Assembly (NCBI GenBank): GCA_027346925.1
Contig: DAIERH010000046.1
Span: 1 to 12,981, forward strand
DNA length: 12,981 bases
Reading direction: 5' to 3'
Origin: Geobacter sp.
Lineage (GTDB): Bacteria; Desulfobacterota; Desulfuromonadia; Geobacterales; Pseudopelobacteraceae
Part shown: piece after piece, positions 1 through 5,897 of the stretch
Layout of the letters: each line of letters opens with the position of its first letter
How positions within the stretch are numbered: position 1 is the stretch's first letter
Program-made: the position numbers and the translations under genes
Notes under the pieces: model-generated
Told to the model about the DNA's origin: nothing
Databases searched by the model: none
What the model saw: the letters and a program-made list of their open reading frames with translations, nothing else

Positions 1-555
1 CCCCGTGCTACGCCGGACAGTGGCGATGAAGTCCTCCAGGGTATGGCCGCGGTTGATGCGCGTCAATATGGCGTCGTCCATGGATTGCAGCCCCAACTCC
101 AGGCAGACGTACCGCTCGCGGGCAATCTCCGTCAGCAGTTCCAGGGCATCGTCCCCAAGGCTGTCGGGACGGGTGCCGACCGAGATGCCCAGCACGTCCG
201 GGTGGTTCAGGGCGCGGCGGTACAGGTCGGCCAGGTGCTCCACGGAGCCGTAGGTGTTGGTGTATTTCTGGAAATAGATGATGAACTTCTCGGAACCGAG
301 GCGCTGGCGGTGGTAGGCCATGCCTGAGGCCATCTGTTCTTCCAGTGGGATGACCGGCTGGGTGTCCCTGGGGGAGAAGGAGACGTTGTTGCAGTAGATA
401 CAGCCGCCGGCGCCCTTGCTGCCGTCCCGGTTGGGGCAGGTGAAGCCGGCGTCCACGTTGACCTTGCTGACCCGGCGGCCGAAGCGGCGCCGCAGGTAGA
501 GGCCGTAGGAGTGGATGCGCAGGTGGGGATGAATGGTTTCAGGGATGGATGGCAT
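1..555 (-). CDS. Radical SAM protein, YhcC/YtqA (TIGR01212) type, C-terminus cut by window edge
   Basis: The reverse strand is open from ATG 555-553 to the left edge, giving 185 residues. The protein has a three-cysteine cluster at about C40, C52 and C55 (spacing C-x11-C-x2-C, within CPNRDGSKGAGGCIYC). This is the unusual iron-sulfur motif of the TIGR01212 radical SAM family rather than the common CxxxCxxC. Further family-like stretches are IYFQKYTNTY (about 93-102), VGTRPD (126-131) and LELGLQS (152-158). The start lies inside the last codons of the ThiE-family gene (17-base overlap), with GGAG five bases upstream, so it is probably translationally coupled and is the last visible gene of the TPP-controlled operon. 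The family is predicted to bind a 4Fe-4S cluster and cleave SAM; as far as I know its substrate is not established. It is not ThiH, whose motif differs. Family call is firm, function unknown. Confidence 0.9.
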   Translation of the reverse strand, partial: MPSIPETIHPHLRIHSYGLYLRRRFGRRVSKVNVDAGFTCPNRDGSKGAGGCIYCNNVSFSPRDTQPVIPLEEQMASGMAYHRQRLGSEKFIIYFQKYTNTYGSVEHLADLYRRALNHPDVLGISVGTRPDSLGDDALELLTEIARERYVCLELGLQSMDDAILTRINRGHTLEDFIATVRRSTG

Positions 556-1180
556 GCTGCTCCAGCGTTTTCAACAGGGCTGCCGCCGCGGACCGCGGAT
601 CATCGGCCGCGATGATGGCCGAGATCAGGGCGATCCCCCTGGCTCCCGATGTCAATAGTTCGGCGATTGACGTTTTTTTGACACCACCCAGAGCAAAAAC
701 CGGGATGGTCAGGCTGCTTGCCGCCTCGGCCAGCCTCTTCAAGCCGACCGGGGCGCCGTAGGCCGCCTTGGAGGGGGTGTGGTAGACCGGACCAAAGGTG
801 ACGAAGTCGGCGCCGTCCGCCTCGGCCCGGTGCGCCTCGGCGACGGCGTGGGCCGAGTAGCCGATCAGCCGCTCCGGTCCCAGGATAGCACGCGCCACGG
901 CCACCGGCAGGCTGGCGGCACCGATATGGACGCCGTCCGCCTCCGACGCCAGTGCAATGTCCGGGCGGCCGTTGATGATCAGCCGTGCCCCGTATTCATG
1001 GGTGATGCCCCGCAGTTCCATGGCCAACCGGAACAGTTCACGGTCGCTCAGGTCCTTTTCACGCATCTGCACTGCCCTCACACCCCCAGCCAGAGCCTCC
1101 CGCACCACCGTGCCCAAGGGGCGGCCGTTCGTCTGGGTGCGGTCCGTGATCAGGTACAGGGAAAAGTCGATGACTGGCAT
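539..1180 (-). CDS. thiE: ThiE/TenI-family protein (thiamine-phosphate synthase fold, TenI-like active site)
   Basis: 213 residues, the usual length for a single-domain ThiE/TenI TIM barrel. Family blocks are visible: LYLITD (8-13), VQMREKD (37-43), ADGVHIG (81-87), GADFVTFGPVYHTPSK (123-138) and PVFALGG (160-166). ThiE joins HMP-PP and thiazole phosphate into thiamine phosphate; TenI is the related thiazole tautomerase. The two Asp-containing motifs that hold Mg and pyrophosphate in ThiE (IND.. and GQ[DE]D) read ING (69-71) and GAAS (87-90) here, and INGR matches the MNGR of Bacillus subtilis TenI as I recall it. The TenI catalytic His (GHVF) is replaced by Pro, although a His lies close by at residue 134. 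Position after thiS-thiG fits either a tautomerase or a coupling enzyme. ATG at 1180 is the only plausible start; I see no Shine-Dalgarno, and a strong hairpin precedes it. Family firm, exact reaction uncertain. Confidence 0.85.
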   Translation of the reverse strand: MPVIDFSLYLITDRTQTNGRPLGTVVREALAGGVRAVQMREKDLSDRELFRLAMELRGITHEYGARLIINGRPDIALASEADGVHIGAASLPVAVARAILGPERLIGYSAHAVAEAHRAEADGADFVTFGPVYHTPSKAAYGAPVGLKRLAEAASSLTIPVFALGGVKKTSIAELLTSGARGIALISAIIAADDPRSAAAALLKTLEQHAIHP

Positions 1181-1192
1181 GGGGGTGTCGTC

Positions 1193-1213
1193 GGGGCGCC
1201 CGGCGGGCGCCCC
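1193..1213 (-). repeat. Strong hairpin between thiG and thiE
   Basis: Perfect inverted repeat: 9-base arms GGGGCGCCC / GGGCGCCCC with a 3-base loop, all G/C. It begins six bases after the thiG stop codon and ends 12 bases before the next start codon. There is no T-run after it on the minus strand, so it is not a typical intrinsic terminator. It could stabilise the upstream mRNA, lower expression of the downstream genes, or affect ribosomes at the thiG stop. Confidence 0.75.
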
Positions 1214-1219
1214 TGCTTC

Positions 1220-2002
1220 CTAGGCCAACAGCCCTTCCATGGGGCTGGAGGCGTTGGCGTAGAGCTTCTTGGGGATACGGCCGGCCTTGTAGGAGAGGCG
1301 GCCGGCAATGATTGCCAGCTTCATGGCACGGGCCATGGCAATGGGGTCCTGGGCCCCGGCAATGGCCGTGTTCATCAGCACGCCGTCGCACCCCAGTTCC
1401 ATGGCGATGGCGGCGTCGGAGGCGGAGCCCACCCCTGCGTCCACGATGACCGGCACCTTGACCGTCTCCAGGATGATGCGGATGTTGTAGGGGTTGCGGA
1501 TGCCGAGGCCGCTGCCGATTGGGGCACCCAGCGGCATGACCGCTGCGCAACCGATGTCCTCCAGCTTGCGGCACATGATCACGTCGTCGCTGGTATAGGG
1601 GAGCACGGTAAACCCCTCCTTGACCAGGATCTTGGCTGCCTTGAGCAGCTCCTCGTTGTCCGGGAAGAGGGTCTTTTCGTCGCCCAGAACCTCAAGCTTG
1701 ACGAAGTCCGACAGCCCGGCCTCCCTGGCCAGACGGCAGGTGCGCACGGCATCGTCGGCCGTGTAGCAGCCGGCGGTGTTGGGGAGCAGGGTGTAGCGCT
1801 TCGGGTTGATGTAATCCAGGAGCGATTCCTTGCTGCGATCGGAGATGTTGACCCGCCGCACCGCCACGGTGATGATCTCGGCCCCCGAGACCTCCAGGGC
1901 CTGGGCCATCTGCTGGAAGCTGGCGTACTTGCCGGTCCCCACCATCAGGCGGGAGCTGAACTCTCGGCCAGCGATGATCAACTTGTCGTTTTCGAGTGTC
2001 AT
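1220..2002 (-). CDS. thiG: Thiazole synthase ThiG
   Basis: 260 residues, close to the usual ~255-260. ThiG builds the thiazole phosphate carboxylate from 1-deoxyxylulose 5-phosphate, dehydroglycine and sulfur carried by ThiS thiocarboxylate. Visible signatures: LMVGTGKY (19-26), RRVNISD (49-55), LLPNTAGCYTADDAVRT (72-88), VKLEVLGD (101-108), MPLGAPIGSGLGIRN and PVIVDAGVGSASDAA, ending in the conserved KLYANASSPMEG region. Lys102 in VKLEVLGD is the likely Schiff-base lysine. I chose the ATG at 2002 because AAGGAG lies eight bases upstream and family alignments start here; an in-frame upstream ATG would run into thiS. It sits 16 bases after thiS. A dehydroglycine source (ThiO or ThiH) and the adenylating enzyme ThiF are not in the window. 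Confidence 0.97.
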   Translation of the reverse strand: MTLENDKLIIAGREFSSRLMVGTGKYASFQQMAQALEVSGAEIITVAVRRVNISDRSKESLLDYINPKRYTLLPNTAGCYTADDAVRTCRLAREAGLSDFVKLEVLGDEKTLFPDNEELLKAAKILVKEGFTVLPYTSDDVIMCRKLEDIGCAAVMPLGAPIGSGLGIRNPYNIRIILETVKVPVIVDAGVGSASDAAIAMELGCDGVLMNTAIAGAQDPIAMARAMKLAIIAGRLSYKAGRIPKKLYANASSPMEGLLA

Positions 2003-2018
2003 GAAAATGGCTCCTTTT

Positions 2019-2219
2019 CTATCCTCCACCCACGAAGTGGACGATCTCGATCTTATCCCCCTCGGACAGGAGGTGGTCGTCATAGCGCGCTTTCGGGACG
2101 ATATCCAGGTTCACCTCCACCGCCACCCGCTCACGGCCGATCCGCAAACCGTCCAGCAGGTCGGCGACCGAACTGTTGTCCCTGATCTCCGACGGTTCGC
2201 CGTTGACAATGATCCGCAT
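2019..2219 (-). CDS. thiS: Sulfur carrier protein ThiS
   Basis: 66 residues with a ubiquitin-like fold pattern: MRIIVNGEP at the start, SSVADLL in the first helix, VAVEVNLDIVPK, then GDKIEIVHFVGGG at the end. The terminal Gly-Gly is the site that is adenylated and turned into a thiocarboxylate to hand sulfur to ThiG. Start chosen at ATG 2219 with GGAGG five bases upstream; a second in-frame ATG 12 bases earlier overlaps that ribosome-binding site and is unlikely. It is the first gene of the operon, directly after the TPP riboswitch and its terminator. Confidence 0.95.
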   Translation of the reverse strand: MRIIVNGEPSEIRDNSSVADLLDGLRIGRERVAVEVNLDIVPKARYDDHLLSEGDKIEIVHFVGGG

Positions 2220-2236
2220 GTTTGCCTCCATAAACG

Positions 2237-2256
2237 AAAAAAGCCGCGGAAGCGGC
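2237..2256 (-). terminator. Riboswitch-linked intrinsic terminator upstream of thiS
   Basis: On the minus strand a short G/C stem GCCGC-TTCC-GCGGC is followed by six T. It lies between the TPP aptamer and thiS, where an expression-platform terminator is expected. The stem is only 5 bp, so it may be weak or work together with other pairings. Confidence 0.7.
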
Positions 2257-2276
2257 GTATGAATGGTGATCGGATG

Positions 2277-2360
2277 CGCTTCCCTACGCCGGCATTACCC
2301 GGATCAGGTACTAAGGGTCGCGTCCGGTGGCGGACGCTCTCAGTCGAAACTCCCCCAGCG
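2277..2360 (-). promoter_or_regulatory. TPP riboswitch (THI element) controlling thiS-thiG operon
   Basis: On the minus strand the conserved THI-element blocks appear in order: GGGGGAG, CTGAGA (2343-2338), ACCCTT, ACCTGAT (2309-2303), GGTAATGCC (2299-2291) and GTAGGGAA (2287-2280). The outer stem P1 can form between CGCT (2360-2357) and AGCG (2280-2277). The variable arm holds a hairpin at 2320-2337. Binding of thiamine pyrophosphate should favour the terminator at 2237-2256 and shut off thiazole synthesis. Confidence 0.96.
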
Positions 2361-2368
2361 TTTTACGT

Positions 2369-2397
2369 AGCCTAGAGTATTGGCGCCGACCTGTCAA
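2369..2397 (-). promoter_or_regulatory. Sigma-70-type promoter of the thi operon
   Basis: Minus strand: -35 TTGACA (2397-2392), 17-base spacer, -10 TAGGCT (2374-2369). Transcription would begin near 2362, directly before the TPP aptamer, which supports the call. Confidence 0.75.
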
Positions 2398-2478
2398 CGG
2401 AATTAATCGGGCTGGCTGTCCAGCCGGCAACCGCATATCGTTTGTTGCTATAAATTGCTGCCGGTCGCCGTGGATTTT

Positions 2479-2493
2479 GGTATGGTTCTGGCA
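2479..2493 (+). promoter_or_regulatory. Possible sigma-54 promoter for the BioD-like gene
   Basis: The plus strand reads TTGGTATGGTTCTGGCA, with the required GG-N10-GC spacing (GG 2479-2480, GC 2491-2492). It matches about 5 of 7 positions of TGGCACG and 4 of 5 of TTGCW. It would start transcription near 2503. It competes with the sigma-70 candidate just downstream. Confidence 0.3.
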
Positions 2494-2501
2494 AATGTTT
2501 T

Positions 2502-2531
2502 TTGACTTTCATGTTCACGGGTACGGTTAAT
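2502..2531 (+). promoter_or_regulatory. Possible sigma-70 promoter for the BioD-like gene
   Basis: TTGACT (2502-2507), an 18-base spacer and GTTAAT (2526-2531). The -35 is good and the -10 moderate; the resulting 5' leader of about 20-25 bases is short but usable. Confidence 0.35.
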
Positions 2532-2560
2532 CCACTCCTCCCCTGAAAGGTGCCAGGATC

Positions 2561-3652
2561 GTGTGCAAGAAGATATTCATCGGCGCCACCGGACAGCACT
2601 GCGGCAAGACCACCATCAGCCTTTCGCTGATGTACCTTGCCCGGAAAAAATACGGCCGGGTCGGCTTCATGAAACCAATCGGCCCCAAATGCATGGAATT
2701 CAACGGGCTGATTGTGGATAAGGATGCCGCCATGTTCGCCAGTGTCTTCAACTGCGAACAGGACGTGGCGCTCATGTCACCCGTGACCCTGACGACCGGC
2801 ACGACCCGCCGCTTCCTGGACGGCGAACTGGACCTGGCCGCGCCCCGGGATGCGATCCTCGGCGCCTGTGCTGAACTGGAGCGAAAAAACGACCTGCTCA
2901 TTATCGAGGGGGCCGGCCACGGCGGCGTCGGTTCGGTGGTGGGGGTCAACAACGCCAGGGTCGCCAAGATGCTGGGTGCACCGGTGCTGATGGTGTCGGG
3001 AGGGGGCATCGGCAACGTGATCGATGCGGTAGAACTCAACCTGGCCCTGTATGAGCGGGAAATGGCCGAGGTCAGGGTGATCATGGCCAACAAGCTGGTG
3101 CCCGAAAAACGAGAACGTTCGCTGACGTACCTTAAAAAGGCCTTTGCCCATACCGGCATCCTGGTAACCAGTGCCTTCGATTATTCGCCAACTCTGGCCG
3201 ATCCCACGTTGCAGCATGTGGCCGAACTGCTGGGACGCCCGTTGCATGGCGATCCGTCCGATCGCAGCCGCATCTGTCATACCATCCAGCTCGGGGCGGC
3301 ATCATCCCAGCGGGTGATCGACGGCCTGGAGGACTCCACGCTCCTGATCGTGACCAGTTCCCGCGACGAACTGCTGGTAACCGCCTCCTCGCTGCATCAC
3401 ATCCCCGAGTTCAGGAAACGGCTGGCAGGCATGGTCATAGCCGGGCACGTACCGGTCTCCGACATCACCCAACGGATCATCGACGACAGCAACATCCCCT
3501 ATATCCGTATCGAAGAGACATCGTCCGAGGTCTTTTACCGGCTCAGGGAACATGTATCCAAGATCGGGCCGGATGATCGTGAAAAGATAGAGTTGATCAA
3601 CTCCATGGCCGCGCGGTACATCGATTTCGAAGCCATCGACGCCATGCTGTGA
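2561..3652 (+). CDS. BioD-like P-loop protein with DRTGG-type C-terminal half (phosphotransacetylase N-domain relative)
   Basis: 363 residues starting at GTG 2561, with AAAGG and AGGA upstream. The N-terminal half resembles dethiobiotin synthetase and the N-domain of long phosphotransacetylases (COG0857 type): Walker A-like GATGQHCGKTT (8-18), GFMKPIG (35-41), IIEGAGHGG (114-122), and VLMVSGGGIGN (142-152). The C-terminal half (about 210-330), with LLIVTSSRDELLVT, GMVIAGHVPVS and NIPYIRIEE, resembles the DRTGG domain. There is no phosphotransacetylase catalytic domain after it, so it is not an ordinary Pta. It is divergent from the thi operon and has no biotin genes nearby, so dethiobiotin synthesis is unlikely. 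Nucleotide binding or a regulatory role in acetyl-phosphate metabolism is a guess from the family only. Confidence 0.85.
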   Translation: MCKKIFIGATGQHCGKTTISLSLMYLARKKYGRVGFMKPIGPKCMEFNGLIVDKDAAMFASVFNCEQDVALMSPVTLTTGTTRRFLDGELDLAAPRDAILGACAELERKNDLLIIEGAGHGGVGSVVGVNNARVAKMLGAPVLMVSGGGIGNVIDAVELNLALYEREMAEVRVIMANKLVPEKRERSLTYLKKAFAHTGILVTSAFDYSPTLADPTLQHVAELLGRPLHGDPSDRSRICHTIQLGAASSQRVIDGLEDSTLLIVTSSRDELLVTASSLHHIPEFRKRLAGMVIAGHVPVSDITQRIIDDSNIPYIRIEETSSEVFYRLREHVSKIGPDDREKIELINSMAARYIDFEAIDAML

Positions 3653-3697
3653 TGCGTCCCGTTGTCGAGGCCGGCGTGTGAAAATGGCAAAATGTTC

Positions 3698-3726
3698 TTG
3701 ACCTTACGTCGTTTTTACTATTTATA
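3698..3726 (+). promoter_or_regulatory. Sigma-70-type promoter for flbD-motAB
   Basis: TTGACC (3698-3703), 17-base spacer, TTTATA (3721-3726), in the 105-base gap before flbD. No sigma-28 (TAAA-N15-GCCGATAA) or clear sigma-54 match was seen, although these genes serve the flagellum. Confidence 0.5.
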
Positions 3727-3732
3727 GTAAAA
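3713..3732. repeat. 20-bp perfect palindrome over the flbD promoter -10
   Basis: Arms TTTTACTA (3713-3720) and TAGTAAAA (3725-3732) flank TTTA. The palindrome covers the proposed -10 and the probable start of transcription, where an operator could sit. It is A/T-rich with no T-run after it, so it is a poor terminator. Confidence 0.6.
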
Positions 3733-3757
3733 CCATTCATCCTTACCAGGTGACCAC

Positions 3758-4081
3758 ATGATACTTCTGACCCGGATGGACAAGCAACGGATGTACCTCA
3801 ACCCCGACCATATCATCAGTGTTGAGGAAACCCCCGACACCGTCGTTACCCTGTACAATGGCCACCATTTCATCATCCGCGAACGGGCCGCCGTCATCAT
3901 CGCCAGGATCGTAGCCTTTCGTGCCCGGGTGATTCGTCGAGCCGGCACACCGCGGGGCAAAAAATATCTCGCCCGGCCGAAACAACGTCTTTTCAATGGC
4001 GTCACCCATGATCGGGAGGAGGTGTGTCCCTCCAAGCGAGACGAACAACTCCGTACCCCATTCCATACTCGGGACATCTAG
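3758..4081 (+). CDS. flbD: FlbD-family flagellar protein
   Basis: 107 residues. The first ~60 match the FlbD family: MILLTRMDKQRMYLNPD (1-17), IISVEETPDTVVTLYNGHHF (19-38), then a helix with AAVIIARIVAFRARV. AGGTGA lies five bases before ATG 3758. FlbD proteins are short (about 60-80 residues in most genomes I know), often encoded just before motA; their molecular role is poorly defined. The basic, low-hydrophobicity tail after residue ~60 (rich in R, K, T, P) is longer than usual and shows no known motif. The stop is three bases before the motA start, so the three genes are one transcription unit. Confidence 0.88.
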   Translation: MILLTRMDKQRMYLNPDHIISVEETPDTVVTLYNGHHFIIRERAAVIIARIVAFRARVIRRAGTPRGKKYLARPKQRLFNGVTHDREEVCPSKRDEQLRTPFHTRDI

Positions 4082-4084
4082 CAT

Positions 4085-4831
4085 ATGGATCTAGCAACCA
4101 TTATCGGTCTTGTCATGGGTTTCGGCGCTATCTTCGGAGGCGCGGTTGTGGAGGGGCTGCACATCAAGGCCCTTATCCAGCCCACGGCCGCGATGATCGT
4201 ACTCGGCGGCACCTTCGGTGCCTCTTTCATCAGCTTTCCCCTGCCATCGGTCATCCAGGCCTTCAAGGATTTCAAGATCGCCGTCCTGCCGCCAAAGGTT
4301 GACCATGAGGCAGTGGTCAAGGATATCATCAACTACGCCACCAAGGCCCGCCGTAACGGCTTGATCTCCCTGGAGCAGGAGGCCCAGTCGGCCAGGGACC
4401 CATTCATCAAGAAGGGCATTTCCCTGGTCGTTGACGGTATCGACCCCCAGAAGCTGCGGGAAACGCTTGAAGCCGACATCATGTCTTACGAGGACCATAC
4501 CAAGCACTCGGTCGAATTTTACGAATGCGCCGGCGGTTATGCTCCCACCATCGGTATCATCGGCGCCGTTCTCGGCCTGATCCACGTCATGAGCAACCTG
4601 TCCGACACCTCCAAACTGGGGGCCGGTATTGCCGTGGCTTTTGTCGCCACCATTTACGGCCTGATGACGGCCAATATCATCTGTCTCCCCGTTGGCTCAA
4701 AGATCAAGATCCGCATGAAGGAAGAGATCCTCCGGAGGGTCATGATCCTGGAGGGGCTGATCGCCATCCAGAACGGCGAGAACCCGCACTTTATCGAGCA
4801 GAAGCTCAAGGCCTATGTGGGCGGCCACTGA
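4085..4831 (+). CDS. motA: Flagellar motor stator protein MotA
   Basis: 248 residues, typical for the shorter MotA/PomA class. Four membrane segments are apparent: about 4-24, 31-52, 150-170 and 183-204. The large cytoplasmic loop contains the torque-generating charged patch KARRNGLISLEQEA (87-100), with R90 and E97 or E99 as counterparts of the rotor-facing Arg/Glu. The two channel prolines are seen in GGYAPTIGIIGAVLGLI (P154) and NIICLPVGSK (P202). MotA forms the stator with MotB in the inner membrane and converts ion flow into torque on FliG. The Shine-Dalgarno is weak (GGGA 10 bases upstream), and the gene starts three bases after flbD, so coupling is likely. I cannot decide proton or sodium coupling from sequence. 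Confidence 0.95.
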   Translation: MDLATIIGLVMGFGAIFGGAVVEGLHIKALIQPTAAMIVLGGTFGASFISFPLPSVIQAFKDFKIAVLPPKVDHEAVVKDIINYATKARRNGLISLEQEAQSARDPFIKKGISLVVDGIDPQKLRETLEADIMSYEDHTKHSVEFYECAGGYAPTIGIIGAVLGLIHVMSNLSDTSKLGAGIAVAFVATIYGLMTANIICLPVGSKIKIRMKEEILRRVMILEGLIAIQNGENPHFIEQKLKAYVGGH

Positions 4832-4837
4832 CCTGTC

Positions 4838-5629
4838 ATGGCACTGAAAAAAGAACCTGAAAAACATGCCAATCACGAGCGCTGGCTCGTTTCCTACGCC
4901 GACTTCATCACCCTGTTGTTCGCCGTCTTCACCACCCTGTACGCCATGTCCCAGACCGACAAGAAAAAGGTCGAGGAGATCATGCAATCGCTGCAGCAGT
5001 CGTTCGGCATGGTCACCGCCGGAGCACCTTCGCCGAAGATCAACGTCATCCAGTCAAAGCAGATCGCGGTCGTGCCGACCATCAAACCGGAGATCTCGGT
5101 CCTGCCCGGCTCCACCCGCACGGCGGCCACGGGCAAGGGCAAGGGACACGCCGAGGAGAAGGACTTCCGCCAGATCAAATCATCCATAGAGGCCTACCTG
5201 ATCAAGCAGGGGGCTCAAGGCAAGGTCGCGCTGGGCATAACCCGCCGCGGCCTGGTCGTCAGCCTCAAGGAGGCAGGTTTCTTCGACTCCGGCTCGGCCC
5301 AGATCAAGCAGAGCGCCTACGACCTCCTCAATACCATTGCCGAGGCCATGACCCAGTACAACAACCCCCTGCGGGTAGAGGGGCATACGGACAACATCCC
5401 CATCAGCACCTCCCAGTTTCCATCCAACTGGGAACTCTCCGCCGCCCGCGCCACCAATGTGCTCAAATACCTGCTCAAGTACTACGACACCGAGCCGGAA
5501 AAGATCTCCGCCACCGGCTACGGCGAATTCCGGCCGGTAGCCGATAATGCCACCGCCGAAGGCCGTTCTCAGAACCGTCGTGTCGATCTTGTCATGCTTT
5601 CCGGCGAAGGCGAACACGGCGAGCCCTGA
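4838..5629 (+). CDS. motB: Flagellar motor stator protein MotB
   Basis: 263 residues. A short basic N-terminus leads into a single membrane helix beginning SYADFITLLFAVFTTLYAMS (19-38); Asp22 is the expected ion-binding aspartate. A plug/linker region follows, then an OmpA/MotB peptidoglycan-binding domain from about 137 to 255 with VEGHTDN (180-186), NWELSAARA (197-205) and the closing NRRVDLVM. It anchors the stator to the cell wall and gates the ion channel. It starts six bases after the motA stop with almost no Shine-Dalgarno, which fits translational coupling. Confidence 0.96.
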   Translation: MALKKEPEKHANHERWLVSYADFITLLFAVFTTLYAMSQTDKKKVEEIMQSLQQSFGMVTAGAPSPKINVIQSKQIAVVPTIKPEISVLPGSTRTAATGKGKGHAEEKDFRQIKSSIEAYLIKQGAQGKVALGITRRGLVVSLKEAGFFDSGSAQIKQSAYDLLNTIAEAMTQYNNPLRVEGHTDNIPISTSQFPSNWELSAARATNVLKYLLKYYDTEPEKISATGYGEFRPVADNATAEGRSQNRRVDLVMLSGEGEHGEP

Positions 5630-5678
5630 TCCCCCTATCTTTTCCAGAAAGACGTATTCTGTCATAGTGGTGTGCTAC

Positions 5679-5698
5679 CTTTTCCAAAAACGGAAAAG
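5679..5698 (+). repeat. Hairpin after motB reaching into the next ribosome-binding site
   Basis: CTTTTCC (5679-5685) can pair with GGAAAAG (5692-5698) across a 6-base A-rich loop. The right arm overlaps the AAAAGAGGT ribosome-binding site of the small ORF at 5709. No T-run follows, so termination is doubtful; limiting translation of the small ORF is possible. Confidence 0.4.
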
Positions 5699-5708
5699 AG
5701 GTCATGCC

Positions 5709-5897
5709 ATGGAGCCGATTGTCCTGATAGGATTGGTTGTCGTCTGTTACGGAGTGTATGAGTCGCTGATGGACCTGTGGGGGGATGTGATGTCAGCCCT
5801 GCTGCCCCGTCGGAGCGCACGGGAAAGCCGGATTCGCGCACGTGGCGAGCGACCCCTGCAAGCCCCGGTCAAGAAGATGGCGGGGCTGTACGTTTGA
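5709..5897 (+). CDS. Small hypothetical protein with one membrane segment
   Basis: 62 residues from ATG 5709, with AGAGGT seven bases upstream. Residues about 3-22 (IVLIGLVVVCYGVYESLMD) form a hydrophobic segment, followed by an amphipathic stretch and a basic tail rich in Arg and Lys. I do not recognise it. It lies 79 bases after motB on the same strand, so it could be cotranscribed with the stator genes. Its last 105 bases are antisense to the 3' end of ttcA, which limits how much coding-pattern evidence counts. A good ribosome-binding site supports it; the overlap weakens it. Confidence 0.45.
   Translation: MEPIVLIGLVVVCYGVYESLMDLWGDVMSALLPRRSARESRIRARGERPLQAPVKKMAGLYV

Noticed and set aside
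2003..2083. 27-residue in-frame N-terminal extension of ThiG
   Set aside because: It overlaps the end of thiS, and a good AAGGAG precedes the ATG at 2002.
779..2185. 468-residue plus-strand open frame
   Set aside because: It lies opposite thiE, thiG and thiS, which have clear family matches; its sequence has no recognisable fold and is the shadow of high-GC codons.
3680..3703. Possible sigma-54 site TGGCAAAATGTTCTTG before flbD
   Set aside because: The GG is followed ten bases later by TT instead of GC, so the essential -12 element is missing.
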